From the NCBI RefSeq assembly GCF_900112185.1, contig NZ_FOKP01000015.1, positions 1 through 64,000 of the forward strand: a stretch of 64,000 nt of DNA. The letters are read 5' to 3'. The translations under genes were made by a program, and so were the position numbers. Under the pieces are notes generated by a model. It did no database searches, was not told the origin of the DNA, and worked only from the letters and a program-made list of their open reading frames with translations. The DNA comes from Allobosea sp. CRIB-10. Lineage in GTDB: Bacteria; Pseudomonadota; Alphaproteobacteria; Rhizobiales; Beijerinckiaceae. Of the stretch, positions 6,749 through 15,542 are shown piece after piece. Position 1 is the first letter of the stretch. Every line of letters starts with the position of its first letter.

Positions 6749-8053
6749 TCAATCCGGGAAGGCGAGCTTTGGCAAATAGAGCACGATCTGGGGGAACGCC
6801 GTGATGATGAACACGGCGACATTGAGCAGAATGAAGAACGGAAACGCTGCCCTCGCAACCGTCCAGGTGTCCTTGCCGCTCATGTTCTGCAGCACGAACA
6901 GGTTGAAGCCGACCGGCGGCGTGATCTGCGCCATCTCGACCAGGACGACGAGGTAGACGCCGAACCAGACCGGGTCGAACCCCGCTTCCCGGATCATCGG
7001 CAGCACGATCACAGCGGTCAGCACGATCATCGAGATGCCGTCGATCAGGCAGCCGAGCAGGATGTACATGGCGGTCAGCGCCAGCACGAGCATGTATGGC
7101 GAGAGCTCCAGGCCCTTCACCCATTGCGCCAGCGCCCCAGGGATGCCCGTGAAGCCCATCGCCGCCGTGCAGAAGGCCGCGCCCGCCAGGATCAGCATGA
7201 TCATGCAGGTGAGGCGCGTCGCGCTCATGATGCTTTCGAGCAGCGTCGGCCAGGTCAGCGTGCCGCTCCACCAGGCGAGCAGGAGCGCGCCGGTGACACC
7301 GAAGGCGGCGCATTCGGTCGCCGTCGCGAAGCCGAGAATGAGCGACAGGAAGACCGCCACGATCAGCAGCAGGCAGGGTGCCAGCTTCGCCGACTGGCGC
7401 AGCTTCTCGCCCAGCGGCATGGCAGGGTCGCGCGGCGGCGTCTTGTCCGGATTCAGCAGGGACCAGACGATGACGTAGCCCATGTAGAGCGACATCACGA
7501 GCAGGCCGGGCAGGAAGCCGCCGAGAAAGACCTGCAGCACCGAGACATTGGCGGTGACCGCGTACACCACCATCGGGATCGAGGGCGGGATCAGGAGCCC
7601 GAGCGTTCCCGAGCCGGCGAGCGTGCCGAGGCTGAGCCGCTCATCATAGCCGCGCTTCTTCAGCTCCGGCAGGGAGATCTTGCCGATCGTGGCGACGGTC
7701 GCGGCCGACGATCCCGAGACCGCCGCGAAGATGCCGCAGCCGACGATGTTGGTGTGGATCAGGCGGCCCGGCAGCCATTGCAACCAGGGTGAGAGGCCCT
7801 GGAACATCTGCTCGGACAGCCTCGTCCTGAACAGGATCTCGCCCATCCAGATGAAGAGAGGCAGGGCAGCCAGCGTCCAGGAGGCCGTGGCGCTCCAGAC
7901 GGTGGTCGCCAGCACCTGGCCGATCGGGACATTGGTGACGAGGTTCATCGCCATCAAGCCGACCAGGCCGAGGCCGACGGCGATCCAGATGCCGCTGCCG
8001 AGGACGACGACGAGGAAGAGCAGGAGGGCGAGCGAGAGTTCGGGCAGGGACAT
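6749..8053 (-). CDS. TRAP transporter large permease (DctM family)
   Basis: The protein has 434 residues. ATG 8053 is chosen because it begins the conserved hydrophobic N-terminus (MSLPELSLALLLFLVVVLGS) and overlaps the stop of the small permease (ATGA). It is a polytopic inner-membrane protein with about 12 predicted segments and the family motifs GGIFA-like CGIFAAVSGSSAATVATIGK and LLIPPSIPMVVYA. It forms the sodium-driven translocation pore with the small subunit. Confidence 0.93.
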   Translation of the reverse strand: MSLPELSLALLLFLVVVLGSGIWIAVGLGLVGLMAMNLVTNVPIGQVLATTVWSATASWTLAALPLFIWMGEILFRTRLSEQMFQGLSPWLQWLPGRLIHTNIVGCGIFAAVSGSSAATVATIGKISLPELKKRGYDERLSLGTLAGSGTLGLLIPPSIPMVVYAVTANVSVLQVFLGGFLPGLLVMSLYMGYVIVWSLLNPDKTPPRDPAMPLGEKLRQSAKLAPCLLLIVAVFLSLILGFATATECAAFGVTGALLLAWWSGTLTWPTLLESIMSATRLTCMIMLILAGAAFCTAAMGFTGIPGALAQWVKGLELSPYMLVLALTAMYILLGCLIDGISMIVLTAVIVLPMIREAGFDPVWFGVYLVVLVEMAQITPPVGFNLFVLQNMSGKDTWTVARAAFPFFILLNVAVFIITAFPQIVLYLPKLAFPD

Positions 8054-8601
8054 CAGACGCCTCCGCCCTGCGCGACGCGCTCGACCAGTTCCTCGACGGA
8101 TTTCGGCGGCTCGGGCTGATAGGTGGGCCGGCCGCCGCGCGCCACGATGATCCATTCATCGATCAGCGCGATCAGCAGTATGCCGAGGCCGATCACCATG
8201 GCGAGCTGGGGAATCCAGAGCGGCACGGAGATGACGCCGGTCGACATGTCGTTGAAGCGCCAGGAATCATGCGCGAGACGCCCGGCCTGCCAGGTGAAAT
8301 AGCCGATGAAGGCCGATGCGACGGTGAGCGAGACCAGTTCGGCGGCCTGCCGGGGCTTGCCGTGCAGCCGCTCGATCAGCAGCCCGACGCGGATCATCTC
8401 GCCGCGCTTGAAAGTGTGGGCGAGTCCGAAGAACGCCATCGCCACCAGCGCCCATGAGGCGAAATCGTCGCCGGAGGGAATGTTGAAATTGATCTCGCGG
8501 CCGATCGACAGGAGCATCATCAGCACGAAGATCGCGACGAGGCTGATGCCGGAAAGCCAGCCGGCGACGAGATAGAGCGCGTCGAGGAAGCGGCGGATCA
8601 T
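8053..8601 (-). CDS. TRAP transporter small permease (DctQ family)
   Basis: The protein has 182 residues. ATG 8601 is chosen (MIRRFLDALYLVAGWLSG), since upstream in-frame residues are not membrane-like. Four hydrophobic segments are visible near 10-32, 48-68, 88-108 and 130-152, with the family motif FASWALVAMAFFGLAHTFK followed by GEMIRV. It is the first gene of the transport operon, transcribed away from the hydantoinase gene; translation is coupled to the large permease by a four-base overlap. Confidence 0.9.
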   Translation of the reverse strand: MIRRFLDALYLVAGWLSGISLVAIFVLMMLLSIGREINFNIPSGDDFASWALVAMAFFGLAHTFKRGEMIRVGLLIERLHGKPRQAAELVSLTVASAFIGYFTWQAGRLAHDSWRFNDMSTGVISVPLWIPQLAMVIGLGILLIALIDEWIIVARGGRPTYQPEPPKSVEELVERVAQGGGV

Positions 8602-8771
8602 GCGCGCGCCTCCGGACGGCGTGATGCCACGCCAGCCGATTGCGCCATGCGCAAAGCAGCGGTTGCCAGGACCGGTCCCGTCATGAAAGCCTCCCCTTGG
8701 ATCGGCCCGGCCCCTCAGCCATGTCCCGATCTCTGACGGCGATCCTAATCGTCGAAATGGGCTTGTCAACG

Positions 8772-8796
8772 TTTCATCGACGATTTATCGATGAAA
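8772..8796. promoter_or_regulatory. palindromic operator between TRAP operon and hydantoinase gene
   Basis: TTTCATCGA (8772-8780) and TCGATGAAA (8788-8796) are perfect inverted arms around 7 bases. A partial third arm, AATCGTCGAAA, lies at 8747-8757. The site lies 43 bases before the hydantoinase start and about 170 bases before the DctQ start, so one regulator could control both directions. No regulator gene is adjacent; arm length suggests a GntR-, IclR- or LacI-like dimer (inference). Confidence 0.6.
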
Positions 8797-8838
8797 TGTC
8801 AAAATGCCTTCCTGGCCAATAAATCGGGGGATCGGATC

Positions 8839-11800
8839 ATGAGCGGCCGTTGGGACTTCTGGATCGACCGTGGCGGCACCTTCACCGATGTGATCGGCCG
8901 CGATCCCGCAGGCAAATTATATGCCCGCAAGCTGCTCTCCGAGAATCCCGGCGCTTATCGCGACGCCGCCGTCCAGGGGATCCGCGACCATCTCGGCCTG
9001 AAGCGCGGTGAGCCGATCCCGGCCGCGACGGTCGGCGAAGTCCGCATGGGCACGACGGTCGCGACCAATGCGCTGCTCGAGCGCAAGGGCGACCGCACCT
9101 TGCTGGTCACCACCAAGGGTTTCCGCGACGCGCTGCGCATCGGCTACCAGGCCCGGCCCGATATCTTCGCCAAGGAGATCATCAAGCCGGAGCAGCTTTA
9201 CGACGCCGTGGTCGAGATCGAGGAGCGCGTGCTCGCCGACGGCGCGGTCGAGAAGGCTGCCGACGAGGCGGCGATCCGCGCCGCCTTGCAGGCGCAGTAC
9301 GATGCCGGCTTCCGCGCCGTCGCCATCGCCTTCATGCACGGCTACCGCTACCCGGCGCATGAGCAGCTCGCCGCCAAGGTTGCCCGCGAGATCGGCTTCC
9401 CGCAGGTCTCGGTCAGCCATGAGGTCTCGCCGCTGATCAAGCTGGTCGGGCGCGGCGACACCGCCGTGGTCGACGCCTATCTCTCGCCGATCCTCGCCCG
9501 CTATGTCGCGCAAGTCTCCGAGGAGCTCGACATCGCCCGCACCGGCGCGCGGCTAATGTTCATGATGTCCTCGGGCGGCCTCACCGCTGCCGAGTTGTTC
9601 CAGGGCAAGGACGCGATCCTCTCCGGCCCGGCCGGCGGCGTCGTCGGCCTCGCCGAGACCGGCCGCTCGGCCGGCTTCGACAAGGTCATCGGCTTCGACA
9701 TGGGCGGCACCTCGACCGACGTCGCCCATTTCGACGGCGAGTATGAGCGCGCCTTCGAGACCGAGGTCGCTGGCGTGCGCATGCGTGCGCCGATGATGCT
9801 GATCCACACCGTTGCTGCCGGCGGCGGCTCGATCCTCCACTTCGACGGTTCGCGCTTCCGCGTCGGCCCCGATTCCGCTGGCGCCAATCCCGGCCCGGCC
9901 GCCTATCGCCGCGGCGGCCCGCTCGCCGTGACCGACGCCAATGTCATGGTCGGCAAGCTGATCCCGTCCTATTTCCCGGCGATCTTTGGCCCCGGCCAGG
10001 ACCAGCCGCTCGATGTCGCAACGGTGCGCGAGAAATTCGCGGCGCTCGCATCGGAAGTCGGTGACGGTCGCACGCCCGAGGAGGTCGCGGACGGCTTCGT
10101 CCAGATCGCCGTCGCCAACATGGCTGAGGCGATCAAGAAGATCTCGGTCCAGCGCGGCTACGACATCACCCGCTATGCGCTGAACTCCTTCGGTGGCGCC
10201 GGCGGCCAGCATGCCTGCCTCGTCGCCGACGCGCTCGGCATCAAGACCGTGCTGCTGCACCCGTTCTCCGGCCTGCTCTCGGCCTATGGCATGGGCCTCG
10301 CCGAGATACGCGCGACCCGCACCGCGGCGCTCGACGTGCCCTTGGATGCCGACGCCAAGGCGGCGATCGGTACGCTTGCCGACAGGCTGGGCGCCGAGGC
10401 GAAGGGCGAAGTCGCCGGGCAGGGCGTGGCCGAGGCCGACATCGCCATCCATGTCCGCGCCCATATCCGCTATGCCGGCACCGACACCGCGATCGCGACG
10501 CCGTTCGGCAGCCGCGCCGAGATGCAGGAGGCCTTCCAGGCGGCGCACAAGGCCCGCTTCGGCTTCATGGACGAGACCAAGGCGCTGGTCGTCGAAGCCG
10601 TCGAGGTCGAGGCCGTCGGCGGCGGCGCCCGCTTCGAGGAGGAAGCTGCCGCCGAGAACGCCGGCGAGCCCGAGATCGCCGAGCGCACCCGCTTCTTCTC
10701 CAAGGGGCAATGGCACGAGGTGGCGATCGTCCGGCGCGAGGCGATGGCGCCGGGCCAGGGCATCGCCGGCCCGGCCATCGTGATCGAGCCGAACCAGACC
10801 GTGGTGGTCGAGGACGGCTGGACCGCCAAGCTGACGGCGAAGGATCATCTCGTCCTGACCCGCAGCAAGGCGCTGGTGCAGCAGGCGGCGATCGGTACCA
10901 AGGCCGACCCGGTCATGCTCGAGATCTTCAACAACCTGTTCATGTCGATCGCCGAGCAGATGGGCGTGACGCTGCAGAACACCGCCTATTCCGTGAACAT
11001 CAAGGAGCGGCTGGACTTCTCCTGCGCGGTCTTTGACCAGACCGGCGCGCTCGTCGCCAACGCCCCGCACATGCCGGTGCATCTCGGCTCGATGGACCGC
11101 TCGGTCGAGACGGTGATCTCGAACAATCCGGTGATCCGCCCGGGCGATGTCTATTGCCTCAACGCGCCCTATAATGGCGGCACGCATCTGCCCGACATCA
11201 CGGTCTGCACCCCGGTCTTCGACAATGAGGACAGGAACATCCTGTTCTGGGTGGCGAGCCGCGGCCACCATGCCGATGTCGGCGGCACCGCGCCGGGCTC
11301 GATGTCGCCGCTGGCGACCAATATCGAGGAAGAGGGCGTCTATATCGACAACTTCAAAATCGTCGATCAGGGCCGCTTCTGCGAGGAGGAACTGCTCAAG
11401 CTCCTGACCGGCGCGCGCTATCCCGTCCGCAACGTCGTCCAGAACGTCAACGACCTGAAGGCGCAGATCGCCGCCAACGAGAAGGGCGTTGCCGAGCTGC
11501 GCAAGATGATCCGCTCCTTCGGCCTCGATGTCGTCCAGGCCTATATGGGCCATGTCCAGGACAACGCCGCCGAGAGCGTCGCGCGCCTGCTGACCCGCCT
11601 GCACGACAGCGAGTTCACCTATCCGATGGACCAAGGCTGCGCGATCAAGGTGAAGATCACGATCGATCGCGAGAAGCGCGAGGCCACCGTCGACTTCACC
11701 GGCACCTCGCCGCAGCGGCCGGACAATTTCAACGCGCCGGCGCCCGTCACCCGCGCCGCCGTGCTCTATGTCTTCCGCGTCATGGTCGACGATGCGATCC

Positions 11801-12435
11801 CGATGAATGCCGGCTGCCTCAGGCCGATCAAAGTGATCGTGCCGGAAGGCTCGATGCTGGCGCCGCGCTATCCGGCCGCCGTCGTCGCCGGCAATGTCGA
11901 GGTCAGCCAAGCCGTGACCAACACGCTGTTCGGCGCGCTGGAGGCGATGTCGTCCTCGCAGGGCACGATGAACAACCTGACCTTCGGCAACGACCAGTAC
12001 CAGTATTACGAGACGATCTGCTCGGGATCGCCGGCCGGGCCTGGCTTCAACGGCACCTCGGGCGTCCACGTCCACATGACCAATTCGCGCCTGACCGATC
12101 CGGAGATCCTGGAGACGCGCTTCCCGGTCGTGCTGGAGGATTTCCACATCCGCGCCGGCTCGGGCGGCAAGGGCGAATGGAATGCCGGCGACGGCACCAG
12201 CCGCACCATCCGCTTCCTCAAGACGATGGACTGCGCCATCCTCGCCTCGCACCGCAAGGTCCGTCCCTTCGGCATGAAGGGCGGCGAGCCGGGAGAGCTC
12301 GGCCGGACGCTGGTCCGGCGGCTTTCGGGAGAGGTCGAGGAGCTGAAGCCGAGTGACCAGACGCTGCTCCAGGCCGGCGAAGCGGTCACCGTGATCACGC
12401 CGACCGCCGGTGGGTATGGCAAGCGCAAGGGCTGA
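8839..12435 (+). CDS. fused hydantoinase A/B, 5-oxoprolinase-type (ATP-hydrolysing)
   Basis: The protein has 1198 residues, starting at ATG 8839. The HyuA half (about 1-690) begins [17 protein letters not shown] and contains [16 protein letters not shown], the actin-like ATP-binding motifs. The HyuB half begins near residue 693 ([17 protein letters not shown]) and contains [27 protein letters not shown] and the [10 protein letters not shown] block. Full fusion is typical of 5-oxoprolinase, which converts 5-oxoproline to glutamate with ATP; N-methylhydantoinase activity is the main alternative. It is cytosolic. The divergent TRAP transporter probably supplies its substrate. Confidence 0.88.
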   Translation: MSGRWDFWIDRGGTFTDVIGRDPAGKLYARKLLSENPGAYRDAAVQGIRDHLGLKRGEPIPAATVGEVRMGTTVATNALLERKGDRTLLVTTKGFRDALRIGYQARPDIFAKEIIKPEQLYDAVVEIEERVLADGAVEKAADEAAIRAALQAQYDAGFRAVAIAFMHGYRYPAHEQLAAKVAREIGFPQVSVSHEVSPLIKLVGRGDTAVVDAYLSPILARYVAQVSEELDIARTGARLMFMMSSGGLTAAELFQGKDAILSGPAGGVVGLAETGRSAGFDKVIGFDMGGTSTDVAHFDGEYERAFETEVAGVRMRAPMMLIHTVAAGGGSILHFDGSRFRVGPDSAGANPGPAAYRRGGPLAVTDANVMVGKLIPSYFPAIFGPGQDQPLDVATVREKFAALASEVGDGRTPEEVADGFVQIAVANMAEAIKKISVQRGYDITRYALNSFGGAGGQHACLVADALGIKTVLLHPFSGLLSAYGMGLAEIRATRTAALDVPLDADAKAAIGTLADRLGAEAKGEVAGQGVAEADIAIHVRAHIRYAGTDTAIATPFGSRAEMQEAFQAAHKARFGFMDETKALVVEAVEVEAVGGGARFEEEAAAENAGEPEIAERTRFFSKGQWHEVAIVRREAMAPGQGIAGPAIVIEPNQTVVVEDGWTAKLTAKDHLVLTRSKALVQQAAIGTKADPVMLEIFNNLFMSIAEQMGVTLQNTAYSVNIKERLDFSCAVFDQTGALVANAPHMPVHLGSMDRSVETVISNNPVIRPGDVYCLNAPYNGGTHLPDITVCTPVFDNEDRNILFWVASRGHHADVGGTAPGSMSPLATNIEEEGVYIDNFKIVDQGRFCEEELLKLLTGARYPVRNVVQNVNDLKAQIAANEKGVAELRKMIRSFGLDVVQAYMGHVQDNAAESVARLLTRLHDSEFTYPMDQGCAIKVKITIDREKREATVDFTGTSPQRPDNFNAPAPVTRAAVLYVFRVMVDDAIPMNAGCLRPIKVIVPEGSMLAPRYPAAVVAGNVEVSQAVTNTLFGALEAMSSSQGTMNNLTFGNDQYQYYETICSGSPAGPGFNGTSGVHVHMTNSRLTDPEILETRFPVVLEDFHIRAGSGGKGEWNAGDGTSRTIRFLKTMDCAILASHRKVRPFGMKGGEPGELGRTLVRRLSGEVEELKPSDQTLLQAGEAVTVITPTAGGYGKRKG

Positions 12436-12438
12436 GGT

Positions 12439-12864
12439 TCAAGCCAGATCGGTCTGCGCGAAATCGTTGCCCTTGTAGAGCAGGGCTGCGCCATATTCCT
12501 TGGCGCAGGCATAGGCGAAGCAGTAGCCGAAGTTGAGCTTGGCCGGGCTGCCGACCGCTCGCCCATAGCGTTTTGCCGCCTCGATCGCGGCCCGGCCGAT
12601 TGCGGGCGAAATCTCGATTTCGCGCGCTTTGATGTTCGCCGCGAACAAGGCGACGCTGCTCTGAGCCTGGTCGATCAGGGAGGAATCCAGTTCGCTGCCC
12701 GTGTCGCGCGCCTTTTTCGCCGCCAGCGACATGACGGCCTCGAACAGGCCCGGTGGCGAGATGAGAAAAGGAGCTTGGGCAGCTTCGAGTCTGTCGAGCA
12801 GGACCTCGGCGTCGTCCTCCCGTCCGAGTATTGCGACGATCACGGACGCATCCAGATAGGTCAC
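12439..12864 (-). CDS. vapC: VapC-type PIN-domain toxin, active-site Asp replaced by Tyr
   Basis: The protein has 141 residues from GTG 12864, which overlaps the vapB stop (GTGA); GTG 12876 is the alternative start. PIN residues are Asp5 (YLDAS), Glu42 (LFEAV) and Asp134 (KGNDF). The third acidic position, normally Asp in LNFGDC, is Tyr114 here (LNFGYC, codon TAC where GAC is expected). VapC proteins are magnesium-dependent RNases, often cutting tRNA. Losing this carboxylate should weaken or abolish cleavage, so the toxin may be attenuated. The rest of the protein is intact. Confidence 0.88.
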   Translation of the reverse strand: MTYLDASVIVAILGREDDAEVLLDRLEAAQAPFLISPPGLFEAVMSLAAKKARDTGSELDSSLIDQAQSSVALFAANIKAREIEISPAIGRAAIEAAKRYGRAVGSPAKLNFGYCFAYACAKEYGAALLYKGNDFAQTDLA

Positions 12865-13106
12865 GCTTCGTCCCACATCTCGTCGAGAAAGGCCTTGACG
12901 TCAAAGTCGCTTTTGCCTTGCCCCATCGCGTCGGCGAGCGCGAGGCTGGGTGCTATCCGTTCGCGCAGCGAACGGGCGCTCTCCAACCGCTCAAGCTCCT
13001 GTTCGAGTGCTCGACGCACGACTTCCGTCTTTGTCCGCGCGCCGGTTGCCTTCTGCAAGCGGGTCGCGAGTTCGTCGACGGTGCGGTCGCGGATGTAGAG
13101 GGACAT
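12861..13106 (-). CDS. vapB: VapB-type antitoxin
   Basis: The protein has 81 residues. The N-terminal part (MSLYIRDRTVDELATRLQKA, then GARTKTEVVRRALEQELERL) is a ribbon-helix-helix DNA-binding and dimerisation region of the Rv0623/VapB-like family. The C-terminal tail (SDFDVKAFLDEMWDEA) is the acidic toxin-binding peptide that occupies the PIN active site. It overlaps vapC by four bases. It very probably represses the operon through the tandem palindromes just upstream. Confidence 0.88.
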   Translation of the reverse strand: MSLYIRDRTVDELATRLQKATGARTKTEVVRRALEQELERLESARSLRERIAPSLALADAMGQGKSDFDVKAFLDEMWDEA

Positions 13107-13118
13107 GGCTTGATTTTC

Positions 13119-13152
13119 ATATGAATATTCATATCAGGCAAGTGAATATTCA
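13119..13152. promoter_or_regulatory. tandem VapB operator palindromes
   Basis: A perfect 16-base palindrome, ATATGAATATTCATAT (13119-13134), is followed by a second TGAATATTCA (13143-13152). The two TGAATATTCA cores (13122-13131 and 13143-13152) are 21 bases apart, two helical turns, so two ribbon-helix-helix dimers would sit on the same face. The sites lie 13-46 bases upstream of the vapB start and stand out as AT-rich in GC-rich surroundings. Confidence 0.75.
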
Positions 13153-13268
13153 TCTGAACGACGGCACTCGCATGTCGCCGCGTCTCGTTGGGGCAAACGG
13201 CACGCGCTGCCGCTCTGGAAAGGGCGGGGTCCGAGGCTTAGGTCTGGTCTCTGAGACGGAGACCGACC

Positions 13269-13964
13269 ATGCCCCAGACCTGGATGATCACCGGTGCCAA
13301 TCGCGGCATCGGCCTGGCGTTGACGATGGAATTGCTGCGGCGGGGCGACCATGTCGTCGCTGCGGCGCGCGATCCCTGGGGCGGGGCGATGGCGGAACTC
13401 GCCGGCGTCCATGTCGGACAACTGACCCCGCTCGAACTCGACGTCACCTCCGACAGGAGCGTGGCGGCGGCCAAGCAGGCTTTCGACGGCCGGCCGATCG
13501 ACGTGCTCGTCAACAATGCCGGCGTCTACGGCCCGCGCGACCGGCAGTCGGCGCTCGACATGGATTTCAAGGCTTGGCGCGAGGTCTTCGAGGTCAATGT
13601 CTACGCCCCCTTGCGGGTGGCGCAGGCCTTTCTGCCCAATGTCGAGGCGGGCTCGGGCCGCAAGATCGTCACGATCAGCAGCCGCATGGGCTCGATCGGT
13701 AGCAATCCGTCCGGCGCGATCGCCTATCGCTCCTCGAAAGCGGCGGTGAACATGGTCATGGTCGGCTTCGGCAATGCGGTGCGCGACAGCGAGGTCGCAG
13801 TGCTGCTGTTCCACCCCGGCTGGGTCCGCACCGATATGGGCGGCGGCGGGGCCGATATCCCGCCGTCCGAGAGCGCCGCCGGGCTGATCGCGACGATCGA
13901 TGCGTCCGGCATGGCCCAGACCAACAGCTTCCGCAACTGGAAGGGCGAGGCGATCCCCTGGTAG
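13269..13964 (+). CDS. short-chain dehydrogenase/reductase (C-factor-like)
   Basis: The protein has 231 residues. It has the Rossmann motif TGANRGIG at 8-15, the NNAG motif near 82, catalytic Ser (TISSRMG) near 137 and YRSSK near 155-159. The pattern fits the small cytosolic SDRs related to the Myxococcus C-factor and to sniffer/carbonyl reductases. The NAD(P)-dependent substrate is not predictable. It is followed closely by a convergent LysE-type gene. Confidence 0.85.
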   Translation: MPQTWMITGANRGIGLALTMELLRRGDHVVAAARDPWGGAMAELAGVHVGQLTPLELDVTSDRSVAAAKQAFDGRPIDVLVNNAGVYGPRDRQSALDMDFKAWREVFEVNVYAPLRVAQAFLPNVEAGSGRKIVTISSRMGSIGSNPSGAIAYRSSKAAVNMVMVGFGNAVRDSEVAVLLFHPGWVRTDMGGGGADIPPSESAAGLIATIDASGMAQTNSFRNWKGEAIPW

Positions 13965-13967
13965 GGA

Positions 13968-14585
13968 TCAGCTGCCGCGGGTCGAGGCGAGCCAGAGCCC
14001 GCCGCCGATCAGGAAGCCGCCGCTGAACTTCGACATCAGCCGGACGCGCTTCTGCGACAGGAAGCGGCCGGCCCGGCCGGAGAGGATCGCATAGGCGCTG
14101 TCGCTGACGGCGGCGAACAGCATCGCGATCGCGCCCATGATCGCGATCTGCGTGGCGTAGTCGCGGGTCGGATCGAGGAACTGCGGGAAGAAGGCACCGA
14201 AGAAGACCAGCGTCTTCGGGTTGCTCAGCGCGACCAGCAGCCCCTGCAGGAAGAAGCCGCCACGCGGCGCGCGTGCCTCGGCCGCGCCATCGCTGATCTC
14301 ACCGGCGCTGCGATACATTTTCCAGCCCAGCCAGATTAGATAGGCGGCGCCCGCGAGTCTGACCCAGTCGAACCAATGCCCCATCGCGGCGATCACCGAG
14401 CTCAGGCCGATGCCGACGATCGCGATCATGATCACGAGCCCGGCCTGCGTTCCTGCCATGTTGAGAAGCCCGGCGCGGCTACCATGCCTCAGGCTGTTGG
14501 CGATGATCAGGGTCACCGTCGGGCCGGGCACGATCACGATGACGAAGCAGGCGACGAGATAGGCGGCGAGGAGTTCGAGTGACAT
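13968..14585 (-). CDS. LysE/RhtB family amino acid exporter
   Basis: The protein has 205 residues. Six hydrophobic segments, the N-terminal VPGPTVTLIIANSLRHGSRA motif and the NPKTLVFFGAFFPQFLD motif are characteristic of LysE/RhtB efflux proteins of the inner membrane. Members export amino acids or derivatives such as homoserine lactone, threonine or leucine; the substrate here is unknown. This is one of three LysE-type genes in the window, each next to unrelated genes. Confidence 0.9.
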   Translation of the reverse strand: MSLELLAAYLVACFVIVIVPGPTVTLIIANSLRHGSRAGLLNMAGTQAGLVIMIAIVGIGLSSVIAAMGHWFDWVRLAGAAYLIWLGWKMYRSAGEISDGAAEARAPRGGFFLQGLLVALSNPKTLVFFGAFFPQFLDPTRDYATQIAIMGAIAMLFAAVSDSAYAILSGRAGRFLSQKRVRLMSKFSGGFLIGGGLWLASTRGS

Positions 14586-14669
14586 GGAATAGCCTCCGAC
14601 GGCGGCCGCCTCGGAGGCGACGCGTCATTCCTCTCCTGTTTGCGCCAGCCTGTCGAGGGAGGGGCAGGG

Positions 14670-15254
14670 ATGATGAAGGTAAACTTTCAGGTCGTCCCGT
14701 TGACGCCGGAGCATTGGCCGGCGCTGGAGTATCTCTTCGGCCCGCAAGGCCCCTGCTATGGCTGCTGGTGCAATCATTTCCGTATGCCGCCGAAACTGCG
14801 CAAGCCGCTGCTCGGCGAGGGCGCGCGCCAGCTCTTCGAGGACAGGGTGAGGAAGGGCCCGCCGCCCGGCGTGCTCGCCTTCGCCGGTGATGTCCCGGTC
14901 GGCTGGCTGCAGATCGGGCCACGGGCGCATGTGCCCGAGTGGAACAATCCGCGCCGCGCCTCGACGCCGCTGCCGGATGCACCCGCTGAGGACGAACGCA
15001 ACTGGGCGGCCTCCTGCTTCTTCGTCCGCAAGGGCTTTCGCGGCCAGGGCGTCACGGCGGCGCTGCTGGCCGGTGGGCTGGATTTCGCCCGGGTGAGCGG
15101 CGCGCGCCTGATCGAAGCCGCGCCGATGGACAATGAGGGGAAGCGCAGTGCCGACGGCCTCTATGTCGGTCCGGAGAGCGTGTTCCAGCGCGCCGGTTTC
15201 GCCGAGGTCGCGAGGCAGAAGCCCGGCCGGCCGCTGATGCGCTTCGTCCTCTGA
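14670..15254 (+). CDS. GNAT-family N-acetyltransferase
   Basis: The protein has 194 residues. The acetyl-CoA-binding motif A is VRKGFRGQGVTAALLAGGL at about 114-132, preceded by the beta strand CFF. Motif B follows with VFQRAGFAEV near the C-terminus. An N-terminal CYGCWCNHFRMP segment is typical of a subgroup of GNATs with a Cys-Trp-Cys patch. ATG 14670 or the adjacent ATG 14673 may be used; both follow GAGGGGCAGGG. The acceptor substrate is unknown. Confidence 0.85.
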   Translation: MMKVNFQVVPLTPEHWPALEYLFGPQGPCYGCWCNHFRMPPKLRKPLLGEGARQLFEDRVRKGPPPGVLAFAGDVPVGWLQIGPRAHVPEWNNPRRASTPLPDAPAEDERNWAASCFFVRKGFRGQGVTAALLAGGLDFARVSGARLIEAAPMDNEGKRSADGLYVGPESVFQRAGFAEVARQKPGRPLMRFVL

Positions 15255-15271
15255 CTGCCTGTTCGAACGTC

Positions 15272-15385
15272 CCCTCATCCCGAGGAGCGGCCGGAGGTTG
15301 CGTCTCGAAGGATGCTCCAGTTGTCTCCGGAGCCTCCTGAAGCATCCTTCGAGACGCCGCTGACGCGGCTCCTCAGGATGAGGGC
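15272..15385. repeat. REP-like palindrome, family A, copy 2
   Basis: It has the same design as 2947-3064: outer arms CCCTCATCC.GAGGAGC and GCTCCTCAGGATGAGGG, inner arms GCGTCTCGAAGGATGCT and AGCATCCTTCGAGACGC. It lies between the acetyltransferase and the chemotaxis receptor. Confidence 0.85.
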
Positions 15386-15438
15386 TCAAGGAAGAGACAA
15401 GGTCGCAGAAGGAGCGGCAGCTTTTCCGGGAGTCCTGT

Positions 15439-15470
15439 CAAGTCAAATATTTTATATTTTTTAGATACTT
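15439..15470 (+). promoter_or_regulatory. AT-rich segment upstream of the chemotaxis receptor
   Basis: A run rich in A and T (AAGTCAAATATTTTATATT, then TTTTAGATACTTA) interrupts strongly GC-rich sequence about 75-105 bases before the receptor start. It is the most likely promoter region of that gene. I cannot assign a sigma factor; no clear sigma-28 motif is present. Confidence 0.35.
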
Positions 15471-15542
15471 AGCTGGCTCCGTTAAGGATCTGTTTGTCTC
15501 GCATTTGCGAAAGCTCTGCCCGCTGGCGAAGCGGTGAAGACG

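Noticed and set aside
9553-12252. Very long open frame (899 codons) on the minus strand opposite the hydantoinase gene
   Set aside because: It is the antisense shadow of a GC-rich coding region: low-complexity Arg/Gly/Asp/Leu-rich, no recognisable domain, and the plus strand encodes clear family motifs throughout.
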